From NCBI GenBank assembly GCA_964410215.1, contig CAYPHA010000070.1, forward strand, positions 1 through 23,691: a stretch of DNA of 23,691 bases, written 5' to 3'. Shown in pieces: positions 1-7,712 of this stretch. Below the pieces are notes generated by a model, which did not search any database, was not told the DNA's origin, and saw only the letters and a list, made by a program, of their open reading frames with translations. Numbering within the stretch: the first letter of the stretch is position 1; each line of letters opens with the position of its first letter. The translations under genes and the position numbers were made by a program. This DNA comes from CAYPHA01 sp964410215 (GTDB lineage Bacteria > Calditrichota > Calditrichia > Calditrichales > CAYPHA01).

Positions 1-29
1 AAAGAGGAGCAGTACCCCTAGGAAGAGGA

Positions 30-626
30 TCACCGCTGACCCGCCGTTATCTGTGACGAGAAAAAATATCTGCGGTACTGACCGCTGGTTTCGAACGATT
101 TATATAGGTGCAACAGCCTGCTTCCAGGCGCAAAGGCTTTCTGGACAATTCCTCCCAGCGCGCTCACATCGATATAAGAGCCGCCTGTCCACAGGTCTTC
201 AAAATGAAAAGCCGCTTTCCCTCCGCGAATTTCGCGGCTTTGAACAAACAGCTCGGAACCGGTTTTAAAAAAATCTCCCAGTACAATCTCGTTTTCTCCA
301 AAACGCGCACTGAGCGATAAGCGGTTTATTGTTTTCAGATCGGAAAATGCCATGCGGTTCCATTCATTATTGCGGATATCACCCAGCAAGGTCAGATCAA
401 GTTCCTCTGTGCGCGCAAATAATGCAAGATTGAGGTTTTGCTGAAGTCCGGGTATTAAGGTCGTTTTGCCGTATGCTGCATCCGGAATCGAATCCGGTTT
501 GATCTTGGAAACTTCATCATAACCAACATGTGTTGTCCGCAGGGAAGCGCGCCCCGTCAGGTTGAGAGGATTCTGCCCCAGGCTGTAAACCACACTGAGC
601 AATAAAAGTGTTATAACGCGATACAT
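30..626 (-). CDS. Secreted protein of unknown function, probable outer-membrane-type protein, possibly truncated
   Basis: The product is 198 aa and begins with a signal peptide (MYRVITLLLLSVVYSLGQ), so it is exported. The mature part alternates polar and hydrophobic residues (for example LNLALFARTEELDLTLLGDIR and RLSLSARFGENEIVLGDFF), which reads like outer-membrane beta-strands. It has no enzymatic motif that I recognise. It lies 15 bases downstream of the FecR-domain gene on the same strand and is probably co-transcribed with it. The frame ends at a TGA only 30 bases from the window edge, with no C-terminal aromatic strand of the kind that usually ends a barrel protein. Both other frames stay open from there to the edge, so this may be the N-terminal piece of a longer, frameshifted gene. 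Function is not assigned. Confidence 0.7.
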   Translation of the reverse strand: MYRVITLLLLSVVYSLGQNPLNLTGRASLRTTHVGYDEVSKIKPDSIPDAAYGKTTLIPGLQQNLNLALFARTEELDLTLLGDIRNNEWNRMAFSDLKTINRLSLSARFGENEIVLGDFFKTGSELFVQSREIRGGKAAFHFEDLWTGGSYIDVSALGGIVQKAFAPGSRLLHLYKSFETSGQYRRYFFSSQITAGQR

Positions 627-641
627 GGCACCTGGCGCCCG

Positions 642-2090
642 TTATTTTACAATAATCATACGGCTGTTATCGACGGCTGTGTTTCCCGCAACATCTTCTG
701 CCGAAAAGCGCAGCCTGTTTTCATTCCGTTTCAGGATGATACGCGTTTCAAAACTGCCGTCCGAATTCGGTCTGATCTCTTTTCCGTTAACGGTTATGCG
801 TTTCAATCCTGATGACGGTTCCGGATCCAGAACCACACCCCGGATGATCTGTTCAAAGCGTTCTGTCGCAAGGTTGGTTGTTCGATCCGGCGGGGGCGGC
901 GGCTCAAAACGGGTATGCGACGGGGATGCAGGCTCTGTAACGGTGATGATCGGTTTGACCGTATCCAGAAAAATGCGTTCGGCCATTTCCGTACGATTTC
1001 CCGAAAAATCAACCGCTGAGAGCTTGATAATATTTTCACCCTCCTGAAGAATGATGGTCCGGTTGAAGCTGCCGCGGCCGGTCACTTCCGTTATGGCTTC
1101 ATCATTCATATATACTTTTATGTTATCCTGGGGCGTCAGATCGAATACGGCACCACTCAAACTGTAATCACGGCGATTCTGAAATCCCGCTGTAAGTGGT
1201 TTCGACAGTCGGATTTCCGGTCGTTTGGTATTCACATAAACCCGCAACTGTTTATTGATGGTCCGGTCACCCATTCTGGCCGTCAGGCGGATCCGGTTCA
1301 ATCCCTCCTGTACCCGGACCATACCACGGAACTGCCCGCCGGGTGTAACGACGAGCGGAATATCTTCTGCGAGCACCTGTGCCCCGGGAACCACCCGCCC
1401 CCTCAGGGGAATACCAGCTGTCAGTACAGCCGGATCAACGTATTGCAGTTGTGGGTTTTCCACATCGAACACGAGGTCGCCGGCATTTCCGCTCCCGCGA
1501 TCTCCCCTCAGGGAACGGGGCGGTGTCGGGGCTTTTCCTTTTTCAACCAGCGTCTCTTCATTACTGCCGACCAGGACTTCTCCCGGAACATCCTTCGACG
1601 TTACTGATACCTGCCCCTCTTCCACACGGACACGGGTAGACAGGGCTTCATCGACCTCCATTTCAAACGTCGTTCCCCTGACGGCGACGACGGCACTCGG
1701 GCTGTCGATGTGCCGGACCTGCCGGCTGCTGACCACTTTTTTAAATTTCGCCCAAACATTGCCGGCCCAGAGGGTGAAACTCATTTCATCTTCTTCATCC
1801 TCGGCAAGCCGGATTTCCTTAACGTCAAAAATTGTATTTTCATTGATGGAAATAACCGTCTCATCCGGCATCCGGATTTCTACGCGTGCATTCAGGGAGG
1901 TCTTGATACGGTCTCCCTTATAGATACTCATATCGAGCCCGATGTTTTCCCAGCCGGTCTGACCGGATCGCATCAGGTTTGCCTCACCGATGATAAAGCT
2001 GACACGTGCTTTCTGTTCCTGTTGGGCCGGGGCTCCGCTGTAAAAAGCACATACAAAGAAATACGCAATATAAACACTTCTGATCAACAT
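642..2090 (-). CDS. Secreted FecR-domain protein with C-terminal Ig-like repeats
   Basis: The product is 482 aa. A signal peptide ends near residue 22 (SGAPAQ). A FecR domain covers about residues 55-165, shown by KGDRIKTSLNARVEIRMPD, the SPSAVVAVRGTTFEM segment at 130-144 and VEEGQVSV at 157-164. Here FecR is not joined to a sigma/anti-sigma membrane anchor, so it is more likely an envelope structural or scaffold protein than an anti-sigma factor. About residues 205-482 hold at least three repeated beta-sandwich units with the pattern EGxNxIxLxAxDxxGN (QEGENIIKLSAVDFSGN, KRNENRLRFSAEDVAGN), typical of bacterial Ig-like or filamin-like modules. A short proline run sits near residue 400. The start is supported by GGAG 8 bases upstream. 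The secreted protein at 30-626 follows in the same transcript. Confidence 0.88.
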   Translation of the reverse strand: MLIRSVYIAYFFVCAFYSGAPAQQEQKARVSFIIGEANLMRSGQTGWENIGLDMSIYKGDRIKTSLNARVEIRMPDETVISINENTIFDVKEIRLAEDEEDEMSFTLWAGNVWAKFKKVVSSRQVRHIDSPSAVVAVRGTTFEMEVDEALSTRVRVEEGQVSVTSKDVPGEVLVGSNEETLVEKGKAPTPPRSLRGDRGSGNAGDLVFDVENPQLQYVDPAVLTAGIPLRGRVVPGAQVLAEDIPLVVTPGGQFRGMVRVQEGLNRIRLTARMGDRTINKQLRVYVNTKRPEIRLSKPLTAGFQNRRDYSLSGAVFDLTPQDNIKVYMNDEAITEVTGRGSFNRTIILQEGENIIKLSAVDFSGNRTEMAERIFLDTVKPIITVTEPASPSHTRFEPPPPPDRTTNLATERFEQIIRGVVLDPEPSSGLKRITVNGKEIRPNSDGSFETRIILKRNENRLRFSAEDVAGNTAVDNSRMIIVK

Positions 2091-2277
2091 GGTAATTTCT
2101 CCATGGACACGTTTCGTTTTTCATGCCTGCCTGGTGAACGATAATATGTATCAGATTCGGCCGGATCCCAAAAAAAATAAGCTAACATATTGGTTTTGTT
2201 CATATTTTTGCATGAATAAGCCGGGGCTGTGATAAGAATAAAATTACTGCCGGCCATCAATCACCGGAATGGTTTAT

Positions 2278-3024
2278 TTATAAAATTTTCTGATATGCAA
2301 GGTAAAGCGACCAGATATTGTTGGCATAGTTGATCGTCTCCGCGGAACCGTAAAAATATCCGAATCGCGGCCTGCCGGCCGGCCAGACAAGCAGATGCAG
2401 TTCCCAGTCGGATTTTTTTAAGCGCCTCAGATAGGGATAGACCTTTTCCCATTTATTCGGGGAATACTTATAATACATGGCGATATCCTGTGCATCGAAT
2501 ACACGGCCGGCACCGGCATTGTAACTGGCCAGTGCCAGTTGCATACGGTCTTTATATGCCGCGTCAGGAAAGTGCCGGTATTGTTTTCTCAGGTGATATA
2601 TACCGGCGGTAATGTTTTCCCTGGGACTCTTCATGATATATTCGATATCCAGTTCACGGCTTATTTCACGGGCGGTCCGGGGCATTATCTGCATTAAACC
2701 ATGGGCACCGACACGGCTGCGTGCTTTTTCCCTGAAGCCGGACTCCTGCACGATCTGGGCTACGATAAGACGCCAGTCAAATCCATAATGTTTGGCATAT
2801 TTTTTAATAATCGGTTTATAGCGCTCTATGGCACGCCCGCGGTGGCCGGTAAACAATTCCTGCCGGACCATGTCGAGACGTTTTTTTTCAGCAATACGCT
2901 TTTCGATTAAGTTCGTCAGGGAATCCGGTGACAATGGCACCGTTTCAGCCACAGGCTTCTCTTTTTGACTGTATATGACCACCAATACGAAGGCCATGGC
3001 TATCAATGTCAGTATATACCGCAT
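2278..3024 (-). CDS. Membrane-anchored lytic transglycosylase (SLT domain)
   Basis: The product is 248 aa. An N-terminal signal anchor (about residues 2-19) is followed by a short linker and a goose-lysozyme/SLT catalytic domain from about residue 70. The domain has the usual markers in order: the catalytic glutamate E94 in IVQESGF, GLMQIMP at 109-115 and ALASYNAGAGRV at 164-175. It would cleave peptidoglycan glycan strands in the periplasm, forming 1,6-anhydro-muramyl ends. The ATG shares one base with the stop of the upstream DUF350 gene (TAATG), so translation is likely coupled. The family resembles the catalytic half of MltF/Slt70, but no substrate-binding SBP domain is present, so I give no specific gene name. 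Confidence 0.93.
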   Translation of the reverse strand: MRYILTLIAMAFVLVVIYSQKEKPVAETVPLSPDSLTNLIEKRIAEKKRLDMVRQELFTGHRGRAIERYKPIIKKYAKHYGFDWRLIVAQIVQESGFREKARSRVGAHGLMQIMPRTAREISRELDIEYIMKSPRENITAGIYHLRKQYRHFPDAAYKDRMQLALASYNAGAGRVFDAQDIAMYYKYSPNKWEKVYPYLRRLKKSDWELHLLVWPAGRPRFGYFYGSAETINYANNIWSLYLAYQKIL

Positions 3025-3260
3025 TAATTCAGGCTCATTCCGATGATTAAACCGACAATTAAACCAATCATGATAAAAATGCCGCCGACAACCACACCGA
3101 CCGCAAGATTGCCTTTCTCCAGTTCGTTGGGAATGTCAAAACGGGTCGATTTATTTACCAGTTTATAGGTTCCGACAGACGATATCATGCCGACTATGAC
3201 GCCAAGTATGGCGTAGATAAAATTGCGGATCATTATCAGATCAAACCATTCAAATTCCAT
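3024..3260 (-). CDS. DUF350 family small membrane protein
   Basis: The product is 78 aa with two transmembrane helices (about residues 11-33 and 51-76). The segment FDIPNELEKGNLAVGVVVGGIF between them is the signature of DUF350 membrane proteins, which occur as one or two copies of a two-helix unit; this is the single-unit form. The family's function is not established. The start follows AGGG a few bases upstream. A clear sigma70-type promoter lies about 100 bases upstream, and the stop overlaps the start of the lytic transglycosylase gene by one base, so the two are co-expressed. Confidence 0.85.
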   Translation of the reverse strand: MEFEWFDLIMIRNFIYAILGVIVGMISSVGTYKLVNKSTRFDIPNELEKGNLAVGVVVGGIFIMIGLIVGLIIGMSLN

Positions 3261-3358
3261 GATGTGCCCTGCTTCTATGACTAAGATTTCGTTAATATGA
3301 TATTACGTTTCGTTTGTCCGACCACCTTTTCCGGCCGGTCCTCGAAAGCGGATAAATC

Positions 3359-3387
3359 AGTATAAAGATTTATATATTTTATGTCAA
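3359..3387 (-). promoter_or_regulatory. Sigma70-type promoter for the DUF350-transglycosylase operon
   Basis: Reading the minus strand, a perfect TTGACA (3387-3382) is separated by exactly 17 bases from TATACT (3364-3359). The -35 box overlaps the 3' end of the DUF2851 gene, so the operon has its own promoter rather than depending on read-through. The predicted start of transcription is near 3352, giving a leader of about 90 bases before the DUF350 ATG. Confidence 0.75.
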
Positions 3388-4685
3388 TCTTTTTCAGTGC
3401 GACTTCCCGGCTCCTGATGATGGAGCGGACAGACGGCACAGCCATTCAGATCACAGTATTGTTCCTTCAGAAACCGCAGGGCCTGGTTCAGATACTGCCC
3501 GGCGTTTGCAGGGTTCATATCTTCCAGCCATGGATAAAAATGTTTGAATCCACTATAGATGCCCGTTCCGGGAAGCCGGAGATAAAAATCGCGAATATAG
3601 TCATAATACCCTTCGCTTCCCTTTTGAAGTGCCCGGGCGGCCTGAAGAGGCAGGATCACATTTATCAGCATCTCCATGATCCTGGAAGGGCCGAAATAAT
3701 GACGGTTCCGGGTACAGGGCTTTCCCAGGCTGCCATGTGTCCGCCAGTAGCCGCTCACCGGCAGCATGAAGCTTTCATTTAAAGCAGTCAGAACCGCGTC
3801 ATACGGTTTCCGCCCTTCAAAATAACTGCTGAGATGGTCGGTAAAGCCGAATATTCCATACCGCGAAACCAGCGCGACCCATCCGGCCAGCCGGAAATGA
3901 GGATGATTCTGTGGCCGCACACCGGCAAAACGCCAATCCCGGACGGATAAGGGTTGACGGTCAATGAGATGTGCATGAAGCGCATACTCCCTGCGGAGGG
4001 CCGCCGTCCAGCCATCCGCAGGCTGTTCCGGTAAAAACCCCGCCTGACCGCTGAACAGGGCATAAAGCTTAAACGGATCATGGCTGAAATGATCAGCAAC
4101 CTGCGGGGGAATGGCAGCGGCCAGCCGCTCGAACGCGTCTTCATTTCCCTGATAACCGAGCGCGCGCAGGAGAAGACGGTAAAGGAGGACCGGCACACGT
4201 TCCTGTTGCAGGGCATGCGCCACACGCTGCGTCTTCAATACAAAGCGCTGCATGGCCAGCTCGCCGAACATCTGCATGTGCCTGCTGACAGCCGATGACG
4301 GCAGGGGACATACGGTTTGCATGAGCTGCCTGTTTTCTTCGGGCAGGGGCAGTACATAGGTTGGAATAGGCTGTGGCGCGTAACGGTTACTGACAGGTTC
4401 CTGTTTCTCTGTATTTCCTTCCCCGACCAGATGAATGAGAACATCCGAGAAAGCCCTGTCCAGATCGTGGCCGTGAAGATACCAGTCCTTTCTGCGCACG
4501 TGAAATTCCACATTGCCCTGGTAGACAATCCCGTCGAGCGCGAACCGTGCCGAACGAAAATCCGGTCCCCGTTTCAGGTTCAATTCACCGGCCTGAATCA
4601 CACGCAGGGTATGCGAACCGATTTCTATCGTCCGTTGCAGCCTGGCAAGATGGTTCCAGAGGGCGTACAGCTCATGTTCTTGCAT
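3384..4685 (-). CDS. DUF2851 family protein
   Basis: The product is 433 aa, the usual size for DUF2851 proteins, which are common in Bacteroidota and relatives and have no established function. Recognisable features are the N-terminal segment GELNLKRGPDFRSARFALDG, YQGNVEFHVRRKDWYLHGHDLDRAF around residues 54-79, and the C-terminal cysteine cluster YCDLNGCAVCPLH near residues 411-423. The N-terminal core has been thought nuclease-like in fold, but I cannot show that here. There is no signal peptide, so it is probably cytoplasmic. The ATG is preceded by AAGG 4 bases upstream. It is transcribed divergently from the XRE regulator, separated by 60 bases that hold a perfect palindrome. Confidence 0.9.
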   Translation of the reverse strand: MQEHELYALWNHLARLQRTIEIGSHTLRVIQAGELNLKRGPDFRSARFALDGIVYQGNVEFHVRRKDWYLHGHDLDRAFSDVLIHLVGEGNTEKQEPVSNRYAPQPIPTYVLPLPEENRQLMQTVCPLPSSAVSRHMQMFGELAMQRFVLKTQRVAHALQQERVPVLLYRLLLRALGYQGNEDAFERLAAAIPPQVADHFSHDPFKLYALFSGQAGFLPEQPADGWTAALRREYALHAHLIDRQPLSVRDWRFAGVRPQNHPHFRLAGWVALVSRYGIFGFTDHLSSYFEGRKPYDAVLTALNESFMLPVSGYWRTHGSLGKPCTRNRHYFGPSRIMEMLINVILPLQAARALQKGSEGYYDYIRDFYLRLPGTGIYSGFKHFYPWLEDMNPANAGQYLNQALRFLKEQYCDLNGCAVCPLHHQEPGSRTEKD

Positions 4686-4693
4686 CGTACCTT

Positions 4694-4722
4694 TTTAAGT
4701 AATATATTACGTTCAGCATAAT
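4694..4722 (+). promoter_or_regulatory. Weak promoter candidate for the XRE regulator
   Basis: TTTAAG (4694-4699) and CATAAT (4717-4722) are separated by 17 bases. The -10 box matches consensus at 5 of 6 positions, while the -35 box is poor, as is common for activator- or repressor-controlled promoters. The minus strand of the same interval offers TTGTAA, 16 bases, TAATAT for the divergent DUF2851 gene. Confidence 0.3.
4699..4710. promoter_or_regulatory. Perfect 12-bp palindrome GTAATATATTAC, candidate operator
   Basis: The sequence is an exact 12-bp palindrome in the 60-base divergent interval between DUF2851 and the XRE-family gene. It sits between the proposed -35 and -10 boxes of the regulator and overlaps the proposed -10 of DUF2851. 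That is where a dimeric helix-turn-helix repressor would act on both genes. Binding is inferred from position and symmetry only. Confidence 0.4.
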
Positions 4723-4745
4723 TAATTACAAACGGAATATACAAT

Positions 4746-5156
4746 ATGAAGAACAGCATTTCAAACAGAATACTTGTTCCGGTTGCCGTTGCCCATCGTA
4801 TTAATCTGATCAGGAAGAAGCAAAAACTGACACAGCAGCAACTGGCAGAAGTACTCTCAGTCAGCCAGCCGGCTGTTTCCCGGTACCTGCGGGATCGAAT
4901 TCCGCCTCCCGGGGTGCTGGTGGAGCTGGCACGTCTCGGAAAAACCACTATTGAATGGATCCTTGTCGGAGAATCTTTCTTTTATGAGCACACGGATTCC
5001 CTGACGGTGCGAGAGCGGGAAAATGAAGCGTATACAGCAGAACGCCGGCTCACCGAACGGGTGACCCGTCTGCCGGAGAAGGCCAGAATGATCATTTACA
5101 CCCTTGCGGAGATGCTGGATCCGCTTTCGGAGCCTCCGGCCGATGCTGACGGTTAA
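4746..5156 (+). CDS. XRE-family helix-turn-helix regulator
   Basis: The product is 136 aa. Residues about 17-60 form an HTH_3/XRE DNA-binding domain (IRKKQKLTQQQLAEVLSVSQ, then PAVSRYLRDRIPPPGVLVELARLG). The C-terminal half is charged and helical with no sensor or effector domain that I recognise, and may serve for dimerisation. The segment KTTIEWILVGE after the HTH is typical of short XRE regulators. A palindrome just upstream suggests autoregulation and control of DUF2851. Its TAA stop overlaps the TAA stop of the convergent NlpC/P60 gene in a shared TTAA. Confidence 0.88.
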   Translation: MKNSISNRILVPVAVAHRINLIRKKQKLTQQQLAEVLSVSQPAVSRYLRDRIPPPGVLVELARLGKTTIEWILVGESFFYEHTDSLTVRERENEAYTAERRLTERVTRLPEKARMIIYTLAEMLDPLSEPPADADG

Positions 5157-5644
5157 AGGCGGTCCTGATTGACATATCTCCGGGCACCGGCATAGCGTCT
5201 CTGATAATAGGGTTCATCCAAACGGGAGATAATGACCCCGTTCCCGGTCGACGCATGTACAAATTCGCCGCTACCGAGGTAGATGCCCACATGATCGACA
5301 CCCGGACCCCTGACATTTTTGAAGAAAAGCAGGTCGCCGGCTTTAATCCATGTTTTGCGGACAAAAGTACCCGCGGCGAACTGATCGTTTGTGGTACGAG
5401 GCAGGACGTAGTTAAAAACATTGTGATAGATGCGCTTTACGAGCCCGGAACAGTCTATCCCATCCCGGTCATTACCCCCATAGCGGTAAGGACAGCCCAG
5501 CCAGTTGTTGGCCTCATCAACAAGAAGCGTGCTGATTTGCGGAGAATCAGGTGAACGTTTCGCTCTTTCGGAAGTGAAGCGTTGAGCCGGTGTGATACAG
5601 GAAACGAGTACAAACAAAGAAAGTGGAATCAGAATTTTTACCAT
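5153..5644 (-). CDS. NlpC/P60 family lipoprotein, peptidoglycan endopeptidase
   Basis: The product is 163 aa. A lipoprotein signal peptide ends at the lipobox LVSC, with C16 as the lipidated residue, so the protein is membrane-tethered in the periplasm. The NlpC/P60 cysteine peptidase domain fills the rest. It has the nucleophile in YGGNDRDGIDCSGLV, the first histidine in VDHVGIYLGSG and a further histidine in GEFVHAST. This family cuts peptide bonds in peptidoglycan stems or cross-bridges. The size matches single-domain Spr/MepS-like enzymes. The start codon lies inside the last codons of the polyprenyl synthase gene (7-bp overlap), so it is the third gene of the EIIA operon. Confidence 0.92.
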   Translation of the reverse strand: MVKILIPLSLFVLVSCITPAQRFTSERAKRSPDSPQISTLLVDEANNWLGCPYRYGGNDRDGIDCSGLVKRIYHNVFNYVLPRTTNDQFAAGTFVRKTWIKAGDLLFFKNVRGPGVDHVGIYLGSGEFVHASTGNGVIISRLDEPYYQRRYAGARRYVNQDRL

Positions 5645-6579
5645 GAACGGTCTTTTAAATAGGTTGTCAGATCGCGCAGGAGTCCGGTTTCGCGATTATC
5701 CGGAAGCTTCTCCAGACGTTTGAAAGCCTGTTCAAAATAATCATCATACATCGCTGTAACGTCTTCCAGCACCCCGGTTTGCTGCAGCGCATCACGGTAC
5801 GCATCCAGATCCAGTTTAAAAAAGTCGGCATCCCCCAGTTTTTCACGCAGGCGGATGGACAGGATGGTTTTTTTCTGCAGGGCAAAATCGCTGCCGACTT
5901 TTTTACCGAGACTTCCCTCATCAGCCGTGACATCGAGGACATCATCCTGGATCTGAAATCCCATTCCAAGGGCGTGTCCAAATTCCCGGAGTACCGTCAC
6001 CTTCGTTTCCTCCGCTTCGGCTACGAGGGCTCCCAGTTCACAGGACAATTCAATAAGGGCAGCCGTTTTCCTGTCGATCATATCCAGATAAGCGTCCGCC
6101 GTTACCTGATCCATGCTTTCGAACATCTTATCCAATCCCTGGCCTTCGCATATAATGATCATCGCCTCTGTCAGACGGGAAACCATGCGTTTTATGTCGC
6201 CCGTCGGAGACTGAAGCAGTTTCTGGAAAGAAAAGCCCATCAACCCGTCGCCGGTCAGAATAGCCGTATTCAGATCCCATTTGACATGGACTGTCGGCAT
6301 GCCCCGCCGGGTTGTGTCATTGTCCATAATATCATCATGGACGAGCGTGAAATTATGAAGTAATTCGACGGCTGCGGCCGGGTAGTAAGCCCCATCCGTC
6401 CTGCCACCGGTTGCTCCGGCTGACAATACGACCAAAAGGGGACGAATTTTTTTGCTGGTAAGATTCAGGACATAGTGAATCGGATCATAGAACATGTCCA
6501 CTTTCTGATAACCTTGTATGTCCCGGATCTCGGACGCAATGCGCTGAAGATAGGTCTCCAGCTGCTTCTGGAATTCCAT
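5638..6579 (-). CDS. Polyprenyl diphosphate synthase (trans-isoprenyl diphosphate synthase)
   Basis: The product is 313 aa from the ATG at 6579, chosen because GAAGAG lies 8 bases upstream; an in-frame TTG at 6597 has no such support. It condenses isopentenyl diphosphate onto an allylic primer. The first aspartate-rich motif is DDIMD at 82-86 in LVHDDIMDNDTTRRG and the second is QDDVLD, followed by KKVGSDFALQKKT. SKKIRP at 42-47 is the usual substrate-binding segment. A phenylalanine (F77) sits five residues before the first motif with no two-residue insertion. In characterised enzymes that combination favours short products (FPP or GGPP) rather than quinone side chains. The start is 4 bases after the EIIA stop. 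Confidence 0.93.
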   Translation of the reverse strand: MEFQKQLETYLQRIASEIRDIQGYQKVDMFYDPIHYVLNLTSKKIRPLLVVLSAGATGGRTDGAYYPAAAVELLHNFTLVHDDIMDNDTTRRGMPTVHVKWDLNTAILTGDGLMGFSFQKLLQSPTGDIKRMVSRLTEAMIIICEGQGLDKMFESMDQVTADAYLDMIDRKTAALIELSCELGALVAEAEETKVTVLREFGHALGMGFQIQDDVLDVTADEGSLGKKVGSDFALQKKTILSIRLREKLGDADFFKLDLDAYRDALQQTGVLEDVTAMYDDYFEQAFKRLEKLPDNRETGLLRDLTTYLKDRSW

Positions 6580-6583
6580 GGTA

Positions 6584-7045
6584 TCAGCTCTTCTCAAATT
6601 CTTTTTGTATTAAATCCGCGACTTCTTCAGGGCTTTCGGCCTTTAAAATGCGTTCTCTGATCTGCCGGTCTTTGAGGGTCCTGGCGATAATAGCCAGCGC
6701 CTGAATATGCGGCCCCGATGTGTCGCGCGGAGAAAGCACCAGGAAAATAAGCTTCGCAGGTTTCCCGTCAAGCGATTCGAAATCGATGCCCTCTTTTTTT
6801 ATCCCAAAAGAAGCGATCAGTTCAGATACCCCGTCCGTTTTGGCATGGGGAATGGCCAGCCCGTTCTCCAGCCCTGTACTGAGATAGCTTTCACGGGCAA
6901 GTACGTCTTCGAGGGCCATTTCACGATTCAGGATTTTCTTATTCTCATGCAATCTATCAAGTAATTCTTCGATAATCTGAAACTTGGAATCACCTTTTAA
7001 ATCAACAACAATATGTGTATGGGGCAGGTGTTCATGTAACTTCAT
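6584..7045 (-). CDS. PTS EIIA-type phosphotransfer protein (fructose/Ntr family)
   Basis: The product is 153 aa from the ATG at 7045. That start follows a strong GGAGGAA (7054-7048) and is preferred over an upstream in-frame ATG at 7084 that would add 13 residues. The domain is PTS_EIIA_2. The phosphorylated histidine is H67 in TGLENGLAIPHAK, followed by GIDFESLDGKPAKLIFLVLSP. No EIIB or EIIC sugar transporter is nearby, so a regulatory role like PtsN is more likely than sugar uptake. It is the first gene of an operon with the polyprenyl synthase and NlpC/P60 lipoprotein, and is divergent from a paralogue at 7169. Confidence 0.9.
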   Translation of the reverse strand: MKLHEHLPHTHIVVDLKGDSKFQIIEELLDRLHENKKILNREMALEDVLARESYLSTGLENGLAIPHAKTDGVSELIASFGIKKEGIDFESLDGKPAKLIFLVLSPRDTSGPHIQALAIIARTLKDRQIRERILKAESPEEVADLIQKEFEKS

Positions 7046-7067
7046 AATTCCTCCAAAAATATCAACG

Positions 7068-7096
7068 AATTTAGACATTTGCATATTTTATGTCAA
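7068..7096 (-). promoter_or_regulatory. Promoter for the EIIA-polyprenyl synthase-NlpC/P60 operon
   Basis: On the minus strand, a perfect TTGACA (7096-7091) is followed after 17 bases by TAAATT (7073-7068). The expected transcription start near 7061 leaves a leader of about 16 bases containing the GGAGGAA ribosome binding site. Confidence 0.65.
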
Positions 7097-7112
7097 ACGA
7101 TTAATAAAACTC

Positions 7113-7141
7113 TTGGCATGAATGTCATATTTAACTAAATT
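7113..7141 (+). promoter_or_regulatory. Promoter for the second EIIA gene
   Basis: TTGGCA (7113-7118) is followed after 17 bases by TAAATT (7136-7141). The predicted start near 7148 gives a leader of about 20 bases with GGAGGAA at 7160-7166. The -10 hexamer and spacer length are identical to those of the divergent EIIA promoter 40 bases away. Confidence 0.55.
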
Positions 7142-7168
7142 AAATGAAAGATGTCACACGGAGGAACT

Positions 7169-7636
7169 ATGCGGTTAACGGATATCCTAAATGAAAACCA
7201 TATACAAATCCCGCTTACTTCCACAACAAGAAATGATGGAATAAAGGAATTGGTCGATGTGCTCGGTGAAGAAATCAGTGATACCGATGCAGCATTTCAG
7301 GCCGTTCTTGAGCGCGAGAAAATCATGACCACCGGTGTGGGCAACGGGATCGCCATCCCCCACTGCAAACACAGCTCCTGTCCCAACTTCGCAGCGGCTA
7401 TGGGCATCCAGACAAAAGGGATTGACTTTGAGGCCATTGACAAGAAAAAAGTCAAAATCATTTTTCTGCTTGTCGGGCCGGAAAACAATCCCGGGCTACA
7501 TATCAAATTATTGAGCCGTATTTCCCGGCTTATGAGCAACGAAGAATTGAGACAACAACTGATCAGTTCAAAAAGCAGCGCGGAAGCCCTTTCGCTGATT
7601 GAAGAAGAGGAAAATTACTTTTTCGATATTGACTGA
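7169..7636 (+). CDS. PTS EIIA-type phosphotransfer protein, paralogue of the divergent gene
   Basis: The product is 155 aa from the ATG at 7169, which has GGAGGAA at 7160-7166; an in-frame ATG at 7151 lacks a ribosome binding site. It is a PTS_EIIA_2 domain with phospho-acceptor H65 in TTGVGNGIAIPHCK and GIDFEAIDKKKVKIIFLLVGP. It is collinear with the divergent EIIA over its full length and clearly paralogous, but the two differ at many positions, so the duplication is old. Like its partner it lacks neighbouring EIIB/EIIC genes, suggesting a regulatory phosphorelay role. It ends with an acidic tail (EEEENYFFDID). Confidence 0.9.
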   Translation: MRLTDILNENHIQIPLTSTTRNDGIKELVDVLGEEISDTDAAFQAVLEREKIMTTGVGNGIAIPHCKHSSCPNFAAAMGIQTKGIDFEAIDKKKVKIIFLLVGPENNPGLHIKLLSRISRLMSNEELRQQLISSKSSAEALSLIEEEENYFFDID

Positions 7637-7712
7637 ACCGTTGATTTATATTTTTCACATCGTCCCTTCTTCGTACACGCCTGTTCCGTTGCTGGTAAAC
7701 AGATAATCTGAA

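Noticed and set aside
1255..1923. A 222-codon plus-strand frame inside the FecR gene
   Set aside because: Its product is rich in Ser, Arg, Thr and Pro, as expected for an antisense shadow of the FecR/Ig-like gene, which has clear domain signatures.
2250..2267. Possible terminator after the lytic transglycosylase gene (CCGG/CCGG)
   Set aside because: The stem is only 4 bp with a 10-base loop and the following sequence is only moderately T-rich, so it is not convincing.
3381..3782. A plus-strand frame antisense to the DUF2851 gene
   Set aside because: DUF2851 motifs are clear on the other strand and the plus-strand product has no family resemblance or ribosome site.
7113..7128. Possible sigma54 promoter (TGGCA) upstream of the second EIIA gene
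   Set aside because: The required GC at the -12 position, 10 bases after GG, is absent; the sigma70-like reading with a 17-base spacer fits better.
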